DNA of 64,000 bases from Nibrella saemangeumensis (GCF_039541915.1 NZ_BAABHD010000072.1:9102-73101); one strand, 5' to 3'. Shown: positions 26,629 to 35,115, numbered from the stretch's first letter. The notes: a model not told the origin generated them from the sequence alone. Translations and numbers: made by a program.

Positions 26629-27780
26629 ATGAAGACAAACCCCATCCGCCAATGCGTTGGTATTGACATCAGTAAAGACCAGTTTATGGCCAGCTTCGCC
26701 ACCTTGGATGAAGCATTCCAGGTGACTATTAAAAGTACTAAATCGTTCGCCAACACCCTAGATGGATTTGAGAAAATGACTCGCTGGATCAGCCAGTTGG
26801 AGCATGCTCAAGTGACTATACATTATGTCATGGAAGCTACTGGGGTGTATTATGAATCCTTAGCCTATTGGCTTCACGAGCAAGGGCAATCCGTGAGTGT
26901 GATTTTGCCTAAACAGTTCAAAGCTTATGCCAATAGCTTAAACATTAAGTCGAAAACGGATCGGATTGATGCCCGGGTTTTGGCTCAGATGGGTCTAGAG
27001 AGAAGCTTACCTGTTTGGCAACCGGCCAGTCCTATTATGAGACAGTTAAAGCAGTTATGCCGGGAGAAGAACACGCTTAAAGAAGAGAAGAAAGCTCTTA
27101 AGAATCAGCTACATGCACTTACCTGTAGCTATCTACCCAACGAAACAACCCATCAACGGCTCCTACGGCGGCTGGCTACGGTTAACGAGTTGATTCGGGA
27201 AGTTGAATCTGAATTACTGGCAACTCTTCAAAGCGATCCCCGCTTAGCTGAGCGAATTGAAAACGTCTGCACCATTAAGGGCATTGGTCTAATGACAGCT
27301 CTAGCATTAATAGCCGAAACGAATGGATTTGCTCTGTTCACAAGCAAAGCTCAACTGGTGTGTTACGCTGGTTATGATGTAGTTAAAAATGAGTCGGGCA
27401 CATCAGTTAAAAACCCTACTAAGATTTCCAAAAGGGGTAATAATCATTTGCGAAAAGCGCTGCATTTTCCGGCGTTAACAGCGATTCGCTACGAACCTCG
27501 GTTCCAGAAAGTGAGCGAGCGTATCACAGAGCGGTCTAGCTTAAAGATGAAAGGGGTCGTAGCAGTTCAACGGAAGTTATTAGTACTGGTTTACACCTTG
27601 TTCAAAAACAACACACCCTTCGAGGAGCAGTATGAGAGTCAAAAAATAATTAGGCAGAGCCCAGTACTGAACCCTGCCTAAACTGCATGGTCAAGTAGAC
27701 CTGCTTAGAAGGCCTGAAGTTATAAATTTTTCTTTTCCCCTTTTGTATTTTAACACAGCACCTTCTTCCAACGGGGCATT
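26400..27780 (+). mobile_element. IS110-family insertion sequence, approximate limits
   Basis: The element is defined by its transposase at 26,629-27,681 plus flanking noncoding DNA. IS110 elements lack terminal inverted repeats and make no regular target duplications, so its ends cannot be drawn from this sequence. The limits given run from just after the metallo-hydrolase to just before the serine recombinase stop. It sits exactly between the biosynthetic cluster and the plasmid-type genes. Confidence 0.5.
26629..27681 (+). CDS. IS110-family transposase
   Basis: The 350-residue protein shows both conserved parts of IS110 recombinases. The N-terminal DEDD RuvC-like domain has Asp13 in VGIDISKD, Glu in VMEATGVYYE and the Asp pair in KTDRIDARVLA. 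The C-terminal Transposase_20 part has TIKGIGLMTALALIAE and SKRGNNHLRKAL with the conserved Ser. The length is normal for the family and the frame is intact, so it may be active. A coiled-coil segment lies in between (LKQLCREKNTLKEEKKALK). It separates the polyketide cluster from the plasmid genes. Confidence 0.95.
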   Translation: MKTNPIRQCVGIDISKDQFMASFATLDEAFQVTIKSTKSFANTLDGFEKMTRWISQLEHAQVTIHYVMEATGVYYESLAYWLHEQGQSVSVILPKQFKAYANSLNIKSKTDRIDARVLAQMGLERSLPVWQPASPIMRQLKQLCREKNTLKEEKKALKNQLHALTCSYLPNETTHQRLLRRLATVNELIREVESELLATLQSDPRLAERIENVCTIKGIGLMTALALIAETNGFALFTSKAQLVCYAGYDVVKNESGTSVKNPTKISKRGNNHLRKALHFPALTAIRYEPRFQKVSERITERSSLKMKGVVAVQRKLLVLVYTLFKNNTPFEEQYESQKIIRQSPVLNPA

Positions 27781-27788
27781 CCTACACG

Positions 27789-28421
27789 CTAAGCAACTAA
27801 GGCCTTAGTTTTAAGCCTGATTTTCTGTACATAATTGTAAACAGTGCCATAGGCCACCCCAATCTGTTTGCTAATTTGATTCATCGACACGCCCTGGCCG
27901 TACAACCTGGCAATCTCGGCCTGTTTCGATTCGAGCAAGGGGGGACGAGCGATATGTTTACCCTGCGCTTTGGCACGAGCCATGCCCGCTCGTACTCGCT
28001 GGCTAATCAGCGAACTCTCGAACTGAGCCAGCGAAGCCATCACATGGAATATCAACTCGCCCGTCGGCGTGGTCGTGTCGATATTCTCCTGATACGAGAT
28101 AAAGTCACCCCCCAGACTCTGGAACTCTTTCAGGGCATTGACCAGTGCCTGCGTCGAACGGGCGAAGCGGTCATACCGCCAGACCAACACCACATCGATC
28201 TGCCGTTTGCGGGCCGCCCCAATCATGGCCCGGTACTGCGTCCGCTCCTCAGTTGTTCCCGAAGCCGTATCGACGTATTCAGCGGCCAGAACAAAACCGC
28301 GCCGGTGGGCATACTCCCGCAACGGCCGGAGTTGTGTTTCGGGGTCTTGTCCTTTGTCCAGGGTGGACACGCGGGCGTATAGGGCTACCCGTTTGGGTTG
28401 ATCCGACGGTTTTTTGGCCAT
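27789..28421 (-). CDS. Serine recombinase (resolvase/invertase family)
   Basis: The 210-residue protein has the N-terminal catalytic domain of small serine recombinases, with nucleophile Ser in ALYARVSTLDKGQD, WRYDRFARS with its active-site Arg residues, and the GELIFHVMASLAQFES helix leading to the dimer interface. A C-terminal helix-turn-helix follows (GVSMNQISKQIGVAYGTVYN). It cuts and rejoins DNA at a short palindromic site. A likely site lies 6 bases in front of its start codon. It may resolve plasmid multimers or belong to a transposon whose transposase is lost. Confidence 0.93.
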   Translation of the reverse strand: MAKKPSDQPKRVALYARVSTLDKGQDPETQLRPLREYAHRRGFVLAAEYVDTASGTTEERTQYRAMIGAARKRQIDVVLVWRYDRFARSTQALVNALKEFQSLGGDFISYQENIDTTTPTGELIFHVMASLAQFESSLISQRVRAGMARAKAQGKHIARPPLLESKQAEIARLYGQGVSMNQISKQIGVAYGTVYNYVQKIRLKTKALVA

Positions 28422-28427
28422 GCAAGC

Positions 28428-28526
28428 TTATCAAAAAGGAGTTCCTTTTTGATAAGACAGGGAACCCGCATTATTTGCCAAACAAGGGTCATTTCAGGCA
28501 AGAATAAAAGTAACCTTTTTTGATAA
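28428..28526. promoter_or_regulatory. Likely recombinase site (res) and operator
   Basis: A perfect 13-bp inverted repeat, TTATCAAAAAGGA / TCCTTTTTGATAA with a GT centre, spans 28,428-28,455, immediately before the recombinase start. A third half-site, CCTTTTTTGATAA, lies at 28,514-28,526. This arrangement fits a resolvase site that also serves as an autoregulatory operator. The exact crossover dinucleotide would be the central GT. Confidence 0.6.
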
Positions 28527-28579
28527 TCCGCTGAATGTCAGTCCCCGGCTGACTTCAACTATTTTTATAGTTGCTTAGC

Positions 28580-29439
28580 GTGTAAAATCGCCCCGTTGGA
28601 AAAAGAACCCCAAAATGGGTGACAAAGCGGCTGCCTTTATCCGTCAGCACCAGGACCGGCCTTTTTTTCTGTATCTGCCCTTTACCATTCCGCACGCATC
28701 GTTGCAGGCTCCGGATGCCGCCGTGGCGGAGTATCGGGATCGATTCCCGGAAACACTCTATCATGGCCAGCAAAATTATGCGGCTACGCCCTATCCCCGA
28801 GCCACCTACGCAGCCATGATTACGTACATGGATAAGAAAGTGGGCGAGGTTATGGCGCTTCTAAAGGAACTGAATCTGGATGACCATACCCTGGTGCTGT
28901 TCACCTCCGACAACGGCACTACCTTTAACGGCGGAGTGGACGCGGCTTTTTTCGAGAGCGTGGGGCCTTTTCGGGGGCTCAAGATGGATGTCTTCGAAGG
29001 GGGTATACGGATGCCTATGATCGCCCGCTGGCCCGGAAAAATTGCGCCGGGTCGGGTTACCAATCACCTGGGAGCCCACTATGACATCTTAGCCACGCTG
29101 GTGGATGTGGTGAAAGCCAAGCCGGTCAAAACGGATGGTATCTCGTTTCTTCCGACGCTGCTTGGTCAGGTGGCCAAGCAGAAAAAGCATGAGTATCTGT
29201 ACTGGGAATATCCCGAAAAAGGAGGCCAGGTTGCCATTCGGATGGGTAACTGGAAGGGTGTAAAGGTAAATATGAAAACAAACAAAGCCGCCCGCTGGGA
29301 GCTGTATGATCTGGAAAAGGATAAAAGCGAAACAACTAATCTGGCCTCCAAGTACCCGGCAATCATTGCAAAATTTGACAATATCGTCTGGAAAGAACAC
29401 CAACCCTCGCATGTGCCGGAATGGGAATTCATCCGGTAA
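28580..29439 (+). pseudogene. Sulfatase fragment lacking its N-terminal catalytic half
   Basis: The reading frame from the ATG at 28,615 encodes 274 residues matching the middle and end of arylsulfatase-A-type enzymes: FFLYLPFTIPHASLQAP, VLFTSDNGTT with its metal-binding Asp-Asn, FRGLKMDVFEGGIRMPMIARW and LYDLEKDKSETTNLA. The N-terminal half is missing, including the CxPSR motif whose Cys or Ser becomes formylglycine. A stop lies in frame near 28,580, so it does not extend further. The product should be inactive. The break falls just beyond the recombinase site, so a recombination event may have removed the front of the gene. Confidence 0.75.
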
Positions 29440-29477
29440 GAGGATGGCCGATTAATATTAAAACCCTTCTGATAAAC

Positions 29478-29975
29478 TCATGCGGTCGGCAAACGGGGAT
29501 CAACGAGGTAGGGTACAATCCGAATCACACGACAAGCCGCCTGCAGCGGATGAAGGGGGTCTATTAACACGTTCCGGGACGGGGAGAGTGGTACCACCGC
29601 TGAGGGAACCGCCAGCGCCAGGGCGTCGTGGCGATTGAACTGTTCTTCGGCAAACTGAGGTAGTTCAGCCGGCGTAGCGTACGGATCATCCCAGCCATCG
29701 GGTAATTGATGAGCCTCCAGGTAGGTGATCGACCCGGCTGGAATGGCGATCTCACACAGAATTAGCGGGGGCAGTTCGGCCAGCGGACTACCATCCAGGT
29801 GTACCATGTACTCCAGAAAGCAAAGTTCCGGAGTAGTTGCCGTATACACCATTGGCCGACCTTTGACATTCCAGCGACCACCGCGCAAACGGGCACCAAT
29901 GCCGTCGAGAATCGTCTCGCGGTGCGCATCGGTTTGAATTCGGTAAAGCAGGATAGGTTCTTCGATAACGGACAT
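29478..29975 (-). CDS. RES-domain toxin
   Basis: The 165-residue protein has the RES domain hallmarks: an early Arg in LLYRIQTD, GGRWN, the Tyr in MVYTATTPELCFLEYMVH with the following Glu, and a late Ser in VPSAVVPLSPSRNVLIDP. RES toxins break down NAD+ and stop growth unless bound by an Xre-type antitoxin. The start codon overlaps the stop of the upstream antitoxin gene by one base (TGATG), a normal arrangement for these pairs. It could stabilise the plasmid. Confidence 0.92.
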   Translation of the reverse strand: MSVIEEPILLYRIQTDAHRETILDGIGARLRGGRWNVKGRPMVYTATTPELCFLEYMVHLDGSPLAELPPLILCEIAIPAGSITYLEAHQLPDGWDDPYATPAELPQFAEEQFNRHDALALAVPSAVVPLSPSRNVLIDPLHPLQAACRVIRIVPYLVDPRLPTA

Positions 29976-30388
29976 CAGCTAAACACCCCGTATTCAATAC
30001 GGCCCAGAATATCTTCCACCAGTTGAATACCCGTGGTGCTGTCGAGCAAATCCAGCGGAGAGCGGTCAGCCAGTAGCCTCAGCGGCCGGCGCAACCAGCG
30101 GGTAAACTTGCCCTGATCCTGAAAGACGGTAGCGCCGTATACAGCCAGACGCGTGAGCAGCAGCAAGCGTTCAGAGGTAGCTGCGTCCAGCCGCTGCAGT
30201 TTAGCCTGCCGGTGAAAAGTGGCCACTGACTGATTCAGCAAGCGAGCCATCTCTTTATCAGACACGTCCAGTAATCCGGCAACCCGGCCGGCTTCGGTGC
30301 CGATGAGTCCCTGCCGGGAGCGGTCGATAAGTTGAAGGGGACTCAGCTTTCCCACATTTTGTAAAGCGGATGCCGGTTGAGTAGCCAT
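29975..30388 (-). CDS. Xre/MbcA/ParS-type antitoxin of the RES pair
   Basis: The protein binds and neutralises the RES toxin and likely represses the operon. It has an N-terminal helix-turn-helix part (AGLLDVSDKEMARLLNQSVATFHR) and a C-terminal DUF2384 toxin-binding domain (LAVYGATVFQDQGKFTRWLRRPLRLLADRSPLDLL, read in two parts). The start at 30,388 gives about 137 residues and a family-like N-terminus. A longer start at 30,445 is possible. It is followed directly by the toxin. Confidence 0.88.
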   Translation of the reverse strand: MATQPASALQNVGKLSPLQLIDRSRQGLIGTEAGRVAGLLDVSDKEMARLLNQSVATFHRQAKLQRLDAATSERLLLLTRLAVYGATVFQDQGKFTRWLRRPLRLLADRSPLDLLDSTTGIQLVEDILGRIEYGVFS

Positions 30389-30463
30389 AGATAAAGCACA
30401 GGTTAAAACAGGCTCATTTGATTGCAATATAACACGCTTTTGCAACAGTTTGTGCCCGTATTG

Positions 30464-31186
30464 CTACTGCTTCTTAATATACAGCGCTGTCTTACCTATT
30501 TCAATACGTTGGGGATAGGTCTCTAACTCCCGGTCAATTAATTTATTATCGTAGGGAACGGGTCGGCTAATGAGTTTAGTATCCACAAAGACGATATTCA
30601 TTCGTTCGTTAACGCGATCATCTACTCGTTGTGTGTGCTTCAGCAGGTGCTCATTGGCAGTAGCCGTTTTCGTTTGTTCATCATCTTCAAAATAGCGGTA
30701 GGAACAGTACCAGTACCTGTAATAATGGTGATAATTGGATAAGCAGAACTGGTATATATCAGGTGTGCGTAGCATAGACCGGAAAAGGTCATCTATTTGC
30801 TGAAGCTCTTTTTGCTGGTTACGTCTCAGCGGTTGCAAAAAGGAGCGGTTGAAAAGTTCATCGCGGTACTCTTTCAGATATTGTAAGGCCTGCTCCCGAC
30901 TTACCTGCCGATCAATACTGTATTTATGCTTCACAAAGAAGGTCAGCGAAATTGCCGGCCGTTCGTAATTGACCAGTTTTAAGTTTTTGTAGGCGTCCCC
31001 GGGCCGGTGGTACGGCTTAAAAAGATTCATGTGCTGGTGGGGCACGAAATAAATTTCGAGTTCGGGGTCCGAAGGAAGGGCACTAACCTGATGGGTAAAG
31101 GGCTCCAGCTTGATCTGGCAGCTAAATAGTACCTGGCGAAGAGCAGGAAGGGGAGCAAGATCAGTGCGCTTGGCAGTTCTCGGCAT
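30464..31186 (-). CDS. Hypothetical protein, 240 residues
   Basis: I do not recognise this protein. It is soluble, basic and rich in Tyr and His in the middle (NYHHYYRYWYCSYRYF). There is no signal peptide or membrane segment. The intact frame and its position between the toxin-antitoxin pair and the replication region suggest a plasmid accessory gene. The promoter side is very AT-rich. Confidence 0.6.
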   Translation of the reverse strand: MPRTAKRTDLAPLPALRQVLFSCQIKLEPFTHQVSALPSDPELEIYFVPHQHMNLFKPYHRPGDAYKNLKLVNYERPAISLTFFVKHKYSIDRQVSREQALQYLKEYRDELFNRSFLQPLRRNQQKELQQIDDLFRSMLRTPDIYQFCLSNYHHYYRYWYCSYRYFEDDEQTKTATANEHLLKHTQRVDDRVNERMNIVFVDTKLISRPVPYDNKLIDRELETYPQRIEIGKTALYIKKQ

Positions 31187-31412
31187 GGGAATTATGTATA
31201 AATAATCACTTATTTCCCTTAAAGGTAAATTTCCCTTTCAAATCTTTCCAAATTCTTATTTGAAATTTTTTTCACGCATCTCAACACCCTAGTAGCCGAT
31301 CAAATCAATGGTAAAATTTTTAGTTCTTTGAATTGAAAATTGTAGATTGTAGCCATTTCAGTATTAAAATAATATGGTGATTTACAACTATTTAACCGCT
31401 AATTAGCGGAAC

Positions 31413-31985
31413 AAAGGCAACGTAAACCCTATTTTAAGCAACATCTGACCTATTTGGCGCAACGTATCCCCTATTTACAGGCAACGGGTACTCTAAAAGT
31501 AGCCCTGTAAAAGCAACGTTTCTTCTACTGAAAGCAACGCACGCCCTATTAATGGCAACATATCCCCTACTTTTATCCACAGCCAGATTTTGCTAAAGGC
31601 AACGTAGGCTCTACTCTTCTCCACAACAAAAGCAACGTATGTCCTACAGGGATTTTTCTCATAACATTACTAAAGGCAACGTAAAATCTATTTTAACAGA
31701 CCTTATTTGCCTGCCAAAAGCAACGTAAACCCTACTTTCCAAAAAGGGCTTATATATCAAAGGCAACGTTTGCCCTACTTCTTTATAATCAAGCTCAAGC
31801 AAAAGCAACATATCTCCTATTTCCCGACAGATCATGGATAAAGGCAACGTAAACTCTACAATTTATTATTGAATTGGGCTTGAACTGCTGCCATGTAGCC
31901 GTAGGTAGTAAGTTAATTTGAGTTAAAGCAACGTTTTTCCTAAAATTAATTGGCTCATTTAGCCAGTAAGCAACGCAGCTATTTT
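31413..31985 (+). repeat. Iteron array of the replication origin
   Basis: About sixteen direct repeats with the core RGCAAC(G/A)T followed by CCTA lie at irregular 20-45 base spacing. Good copies start at 31,413 and recur through 31,968. AT-rich DNA lies on the upstream side. The array sits directly in front of the Rep_3-type initiator gene, as expected for initiator binding sites at an iteron-type plasmid origin. The repeats are degenerate in the middle (the three bases after CAACGT vary). Confidence 0.88.
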
Positions 31986-31994
31986 ATACGTTGC
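31970..31994. promoter_or_regulatory. Likely Rep autoregulatory operator
   Basis: An inverted repeat, GCAACG (31,970-31,975) and CGTTGC (31,989-31,994), uses the same core as the iterons but head to head. In Rep_3 plasmids, Rep dimers bind such inverted half-iterons over the rep promoter and repress it. It lies about 50 bases before the preferred rep start at 32,046, which also argues against the earlier ATG at 31,950. Confidence 0.5.
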
Positions 31995-32045
31995 ATTATG
32001 TTGGGCTCTTTTGTACCTTGTCGGGGTATTCAGACTAATCCCTGC

Positions 32046-32999
32046 ATGGAATTACTGCCCCAGATTAAGGAACCGCTCACTCTGCTCCTGGCCCGTCATG
32101 AATTTACGCTGCTGGAACGTCGCATCTACTGGGCTGTTCTGAAAGCCTTAAAAAACGACCAAACCACCAGTAAGGAGATTGCCAAATTCGAAACCAACAA
32201 AGAGTTTCGTATCCATATCTCCGAACTCTTTGCCACCGACACGAATCCAAGTATCTCGGACCTAAAAAAAGCAGCCGAACGGATCACCTCCCGGCGCATT
32301 GTATTTGAAGAGGCAGAGAATGACAGCTTCAGCTATATTGTCCCATTCCCTTTCGTGAAGTACCAGCGAGGATATATTCACATCGTTATGCTGGCCAACG
32401 TGGTACCTTACTTTATTAATCTGAGTCGGGGATATAGCCAATACCAGTTGAAAGCAGCTATATCGCTGACCAGTGAGTACGCGCAATTGCTATACCCCCG
32501 ACTGTGCCGGTTTCTGGACACCGGCTTCTGGCGGATTGAAGTGGACGAATTGCGTCAGCTATTACAGGCGGAGAAGTATCCCCGGTATTCAAATTTTAAA
32601 CAGCGGGTATTGGATGTATCATTGAATGAAATAAACACCCGCACGGATATTACAGTTGGCTTTGAGGAAGGGAAAGAAGGGAAAGCCGTACGCTGGCTCA
32701 CCTTCTCAATCCGAAAAAAACACGAGCGGGAAGACGAGTACCGAACGTTCCTTGATGAGGTGAATACCGCCTTGAATCAGACACTGGAGCGTCGACGGGC
32801 ATTTGTCATTCATGTATTACCGAATTACAACTTTACCCCCAGTCAGCAACAACAGATCCTGGATGATGAGGAAAAACTGAACAGGTTCATCCGGGCCGAA
32901 AGTTACGTAGCTCAGGGGGTAGGGGATATAAAAGATCCGACCGCTTACATAGCGTCCAGCGTATTTGGTTACACTAAAAAGGGAAAGAAGGCAAAGTAG
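32046..32999 (+). CDS. Plasmid replication initiator, Rep_3/RepB type
   Basis: The protein binds the upstream iterons and opens the origin. From the ATG at 32,046 it has 317 residues and opens with LPQIKEPLTLLLARHEFTLLERRIYW, typical of the first winged helix of the Rep_3 family. The second winged-helix region follows from FINLSRGYSQYQLKAAISL to RLCRFLDTGFWRIEVDELRQLL, and the end is basic. The frame is open back to an ATG at 31,950, but that start would put iteron and operator sequence inside the gene, so the later start is preferred. The gene is convergent with the coiled-coil gene downstream. Confidence 0.9.
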   Translation: MELLPQIKEPLTLLLARHEFTLLERRIYWAVLKALKNDQTTSKEIAKFETNKEFRIHISELFATDTNPSISDLKKAAERITSRRIVFEEAENDSFSYIVPFPFVKYQRGYIHIVMLANVVPYFINLSRGYSQYQLKAAISLTSEYAQLLYPRLCRFLDTGFWRIEVDELRQLLQAEKYPRYSNFKQRVLDVSLNEINTRTDITVGFEEGKEGKAVRWLTFSIRKKHEREDEYRTFLDEVNTALNQTLERRRAFVIHVLPNYNFTPSQQQQILDDEEKLNRFIRAESYVAQGVGDIKDPTAYIASSVFGYTKKGKKAK

Positions 33000-33019
33000 A
33001 TTATAGCGTAACGCCAGCT

Positions 33020-33676
33020 TTAAGGCTGAGCCTTGCGTTTCTTTGCTGGTTTGTTCTCCTGGAGGAGGTTCATCATTAATTGCTTAAAATCTTCGAATTC
33101 GGCTCGGAAGCCGCTCTCCGCGTCCAGCTTCTGCTGCAGCGCTGTCAGCCGCTCTTTCAATTGAACGTTTTCAGCCCGGCTCAACTCTAACTGAGCGTCA
33201 AGATCTTTTTCCTTTACTAACCACTGCTGTTTTTCATTTGCTGCCTGGTTCACCGATTCGATAAGTTGATTAATTTGCTGGTGAGCCTCGTCCCGGCTAG
33301 CTTCCACCTCCAGCAGTTGAGAAGCCAGATGGTCAATCTGTTCCTGTTTCTCGGTTTGCAGGGTTTTCGCGTTTCCAACCTCGTTGTTTAGATCCTGTAT
33401 CAGCTTACCGAACATCAATCCTAGTTCTTTATACGAATAGGTATGAATGGCCTGCGTGGTCGTGAAGCGACCCTGTGCCAGAGCTTGCTCATCGTCGTCC
33501 AGAACAATCAATTGAAGGTTGTTGAGTTCCGGGTAATCGCGTACTTTGAGCTTATTAGCGGTTACTAATTGTGAGATACGACTCTCACTTATAGACTCTC
33601 CCTTCGTTTTCTGTACAAAATCTATGTACTCTTTACGAGTCAGTTCTTTTGTTGTGTCAATTGTGATGATAGCCAT
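33020..33676 (-). CDS. KfrA-like coiled-coil plasmid protein
   Basis: The 218-residue protein has an N-terminal DNA-binding-like part (SISESRISQLVTANKLKV) and a long coiled coil from about residue 95 to 205, rich in Glu, Gln and Leu, followed by a basic tail (KPAKKRKAQP). This layout resembles KfrA-type proteins, which bind their own operator and help plasmid organisation or stability. A perfect 17-bp inverted repeat lies just upstream of its start and is a good operator candidate. The assignment is by layout, not by specific motif. Confidence 0.6.
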   Translation of the reverse strand: MAIITIDTTKELTRKEYIDFVQKTKGESISESRISQLVTANKLKVRDYPELNNLQLIVLDDDEQALAQGRFTTTQAIHTYSYKELGLMFGKLIQDLNNEVGNAKTLQTEKQEQIDHLASQLLEVEASRDEAHQQINQLIESVNQAANEKQQWLVKEKDLDAQLELSRAENVQLKERLTALQQKLDAESGFRAEFEDFKQLMMNLLQENKPAKKRKAQP

Positions 33677-33729
33677 ACCCTGTAACTGTTTGTTTGCAGA
33701 CCAAAATTAATTAAACTTAATTATACATT

Positions 33730-33774
33730 AAAGTTTAGTTTATAAATTCAACTTTACTTTATAAACTAAACTTT
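33730..33774. promoter_or_regulatory. 17-bp perfect inverted repeat, operator candidate
   Basis: The arms AAAGTTTAGTTTATAAA (33,730-33,746) and TTTATAAACTAAACTTT (33,758-33,774) are perfectly inverted around 11 bases. The repeat lies 54 bases upstream of the leftward KfrA-like gene and directly before the stop of the next leftward gene. It lacks the GC-rich stem of a terminator, so a protein-binding operator is more likely. Confidence 0.55.
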
Positions 33775-33777
33775 AAT

Positions 33778-34023
33778 TCAATTAATGAATGGATGGCCTA
33801 CACTAATTTTGACCTTACCTTCTTTTTCTAATTGCCGAAGGTATTTCATAGTCAGTCGGAAATTGCGCTTGCTTTGGTAGGAAACTAAATCGGCAAGGGC
33901 CCACATGGCGGCAAATGGCCAGCCAACAATTGTGAGCTGTAGAAATAGGCTAAAAATCGCAGCAAAAGGACGGGCCCTTAGTAGAAAAGATAGGAACGGA
34001 AACAGAAGGGATAACACTCTCAT
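33778..34023 (-). CDS. YqaE/Pmp3-like small membrane protein
   Basis: The 81-residue protein has two hydrophobic helices: LLFPFLSFLL and FSLFLQLTIVGWPFAAMWAL. The spacing and the LQLTIVGWPFAAMWA segment resemble the Pmp3/YqaE family of small stress-related inner membrane proteins. A basic C-terminal tail follows (RNFRLTMKYLRQLEKEGKVK). No partner gene is evident. A motif shared with the lipoprotein gene's upstream region lies about 120 bases before its start. Confidence 0.6.
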   Translation of the reverse strand: MRVLSLLFPFLSFLLRARPFAAIFSLFLQLTIVGWPFAAMWALADLVSYQSKRNFRLTMKYLRQLEKEGKVKISVGHPFIN

Positions 34024-34141
34024 AGCTTTCTCACAGATACGAATCCTGATGTCCCAACCAAATTTGGACCATCAGGAATAGTCTGTCAAGTATACTATAA
34101 GAACCCGTCGACTGTGTTCAACCTGTGACTGAAATGGTCAA

Positions 34142-34161
34142 AATATAGCAAAGGTACCCCC
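34142..34161 (-). promoter_or_regulatory. Shared promoter-like motif, leftward copy
   Basis: On the - strand this reads GGGGGTACCTTTGCTATATT, and it contains TACCTTTG, a match to the Bacteroidota -7 element TAnnTTTG. A copy with one difference occurs at 35,021-35,040 on the + strand. It lies about 119 bases before the small membrane protein gene. No clear -33 element is visible. Confidence 0.4.
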
Positions 34162-34209
34162 GTTTTTTAACACCTCTGCTAAAATTGTCAGTTTGCAGTC
34201 AGTTTTACT

Positions 34210-34935
34210 TCACTTACAATTCAGCGGAATACCTAACTGGCGAAGAGTCGATTGATACTGCATGCAGTTCATTTTTCTGTTCTTAACTACATACGCCCGT
34301 AGCTCCTTACGGGTATATGAGTCTTCAAGATTCAGATTATTGTCAGCGCAGAAATGGGCATACACTTCCGCTGTGATACCTCGCTGCCTTGCAAACTGCT
34401 GGTTGATGGTTACCTCATCGCTCTGCTTCCGCTTACGTTCATCGGCCCGCCAATTTGCAATCGCGGCTTGAGGGGTAAGACCGTGCTGGACGATGTTGCG
34501 GTATTGTACACAGTAATCCCAGGGCTCCTCCCCTAACATCCGGCGGTAAATTACCACATCACCGATTCGCCGGATTTCATCTACTGTAAACCGTTGATTA
34601 ACTTGAATACGACTCAATTCGGGTGGTAATTCCTGCTTCGGTAGTCGGTGGACTCTGGCAATAGCATACACCAGCCACTGGTCCTGCCAGGATCGAACCG
34701 GTACTAAATGCGCCCGTCGACCAGATTTCACCTGGATAAATTCAGCATAACGTTCTACTCCTTCACCGTTCGTATCATTCCTCACAGCAGACTCAGTTTG
34801 TCGCTGTATAATAAAGTAGTCGCCGTAGCGGGTGTATTGGTCCATGTTCCCTTTTTTCTCGAATTCTGCAGGGAACAGGTACGTACCTGTTTGAACAATG
34901 GACAGACCAGACGGCATTTCGGAAAATGAGGGCAT
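34210..34935 (-). CDS. Hypothetical protein, 241 residues
   Basis: I do not recognise this protein. It has no signal or membrane segment. The C-terminal half is basic and helical (NWRADERKRKQSDEVT) and ends with repeated Tyr/Arg-rich helices that could bind nucleic acid. It is flanked on both sides by outward-pointing copies of a 20-base motif. Its intact frame argues that it is a real gene. Confidence 0.6.
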   Translation of the reverse strand: MPSFSEMPSGLSIVQTGTYLFPAEFEKKGNMDQYTRYGDYFIIQRQTESAVRNDTNGEGVERYAEFIQVKSGRRAHLVPVRSWQDQWLVYAIARVHRLPKQELPPELSRIQVNQRFTVDEIRRIGDVVIYRRMLGEEPWDYCVQYRNIVQHGLTPQAAIANWRADERKRKQSDEVTINQQFARQRGITAEVYAHFCADNNLNLEDSYTRKELRAYVVKNRKMNCMQYQSTLRQLGIPLNCK

Positions 34936-35020
34936 GGCTAAAAAGATAAGTCCCAGCCCGTAAAACTACAAAAAGACTGGTATCCTTCAGGGGATGACCT
35001 TCCCTGTCCATCCAGAAACA

Positions 35021-35040
35021 GGGGGCACCTTTGCTATATT
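35021..35040 (+). promoter_or_regulatory. Shared promoter-like motif, rightward copy
   Basis: The + strand reads GGGGGCACCTTTGCTATATT and differs at one base from the leftward copy at 34,142-34,161. It lies 75 bases before the lipoprotein gene. Here the -7-like element is CACCTTTG, one base from TAnnTTTG. Confidence 0.4.
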
Positions 35041-35115
35041 CTTTACCAACACGTTGCCAGATTTTGCAAAGAATCCCATATTCCGGTTTACCGGAGCCAC
35101 TAGTTACTTTACCAC

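Noticed and set aside
27876..28507. Long rightward reading frames opposite the serine recombinase
   Set aside because: They are antisense shadows; the recombinase motifs on the other strand are complete.
31413..31985. A CRISPR array
   Set aside because: The repeats are short, degenerate and irregularly spaced, there are no cas genes, and they sit in front of a Rep gene, so iterons explain them.
31950..32045. The earlier ATG of the replication gene as its true start
   Set aside because: It would put an iteron and the inverted half-iterons inside the coding region, and the family N-terminus starts at 32,046.
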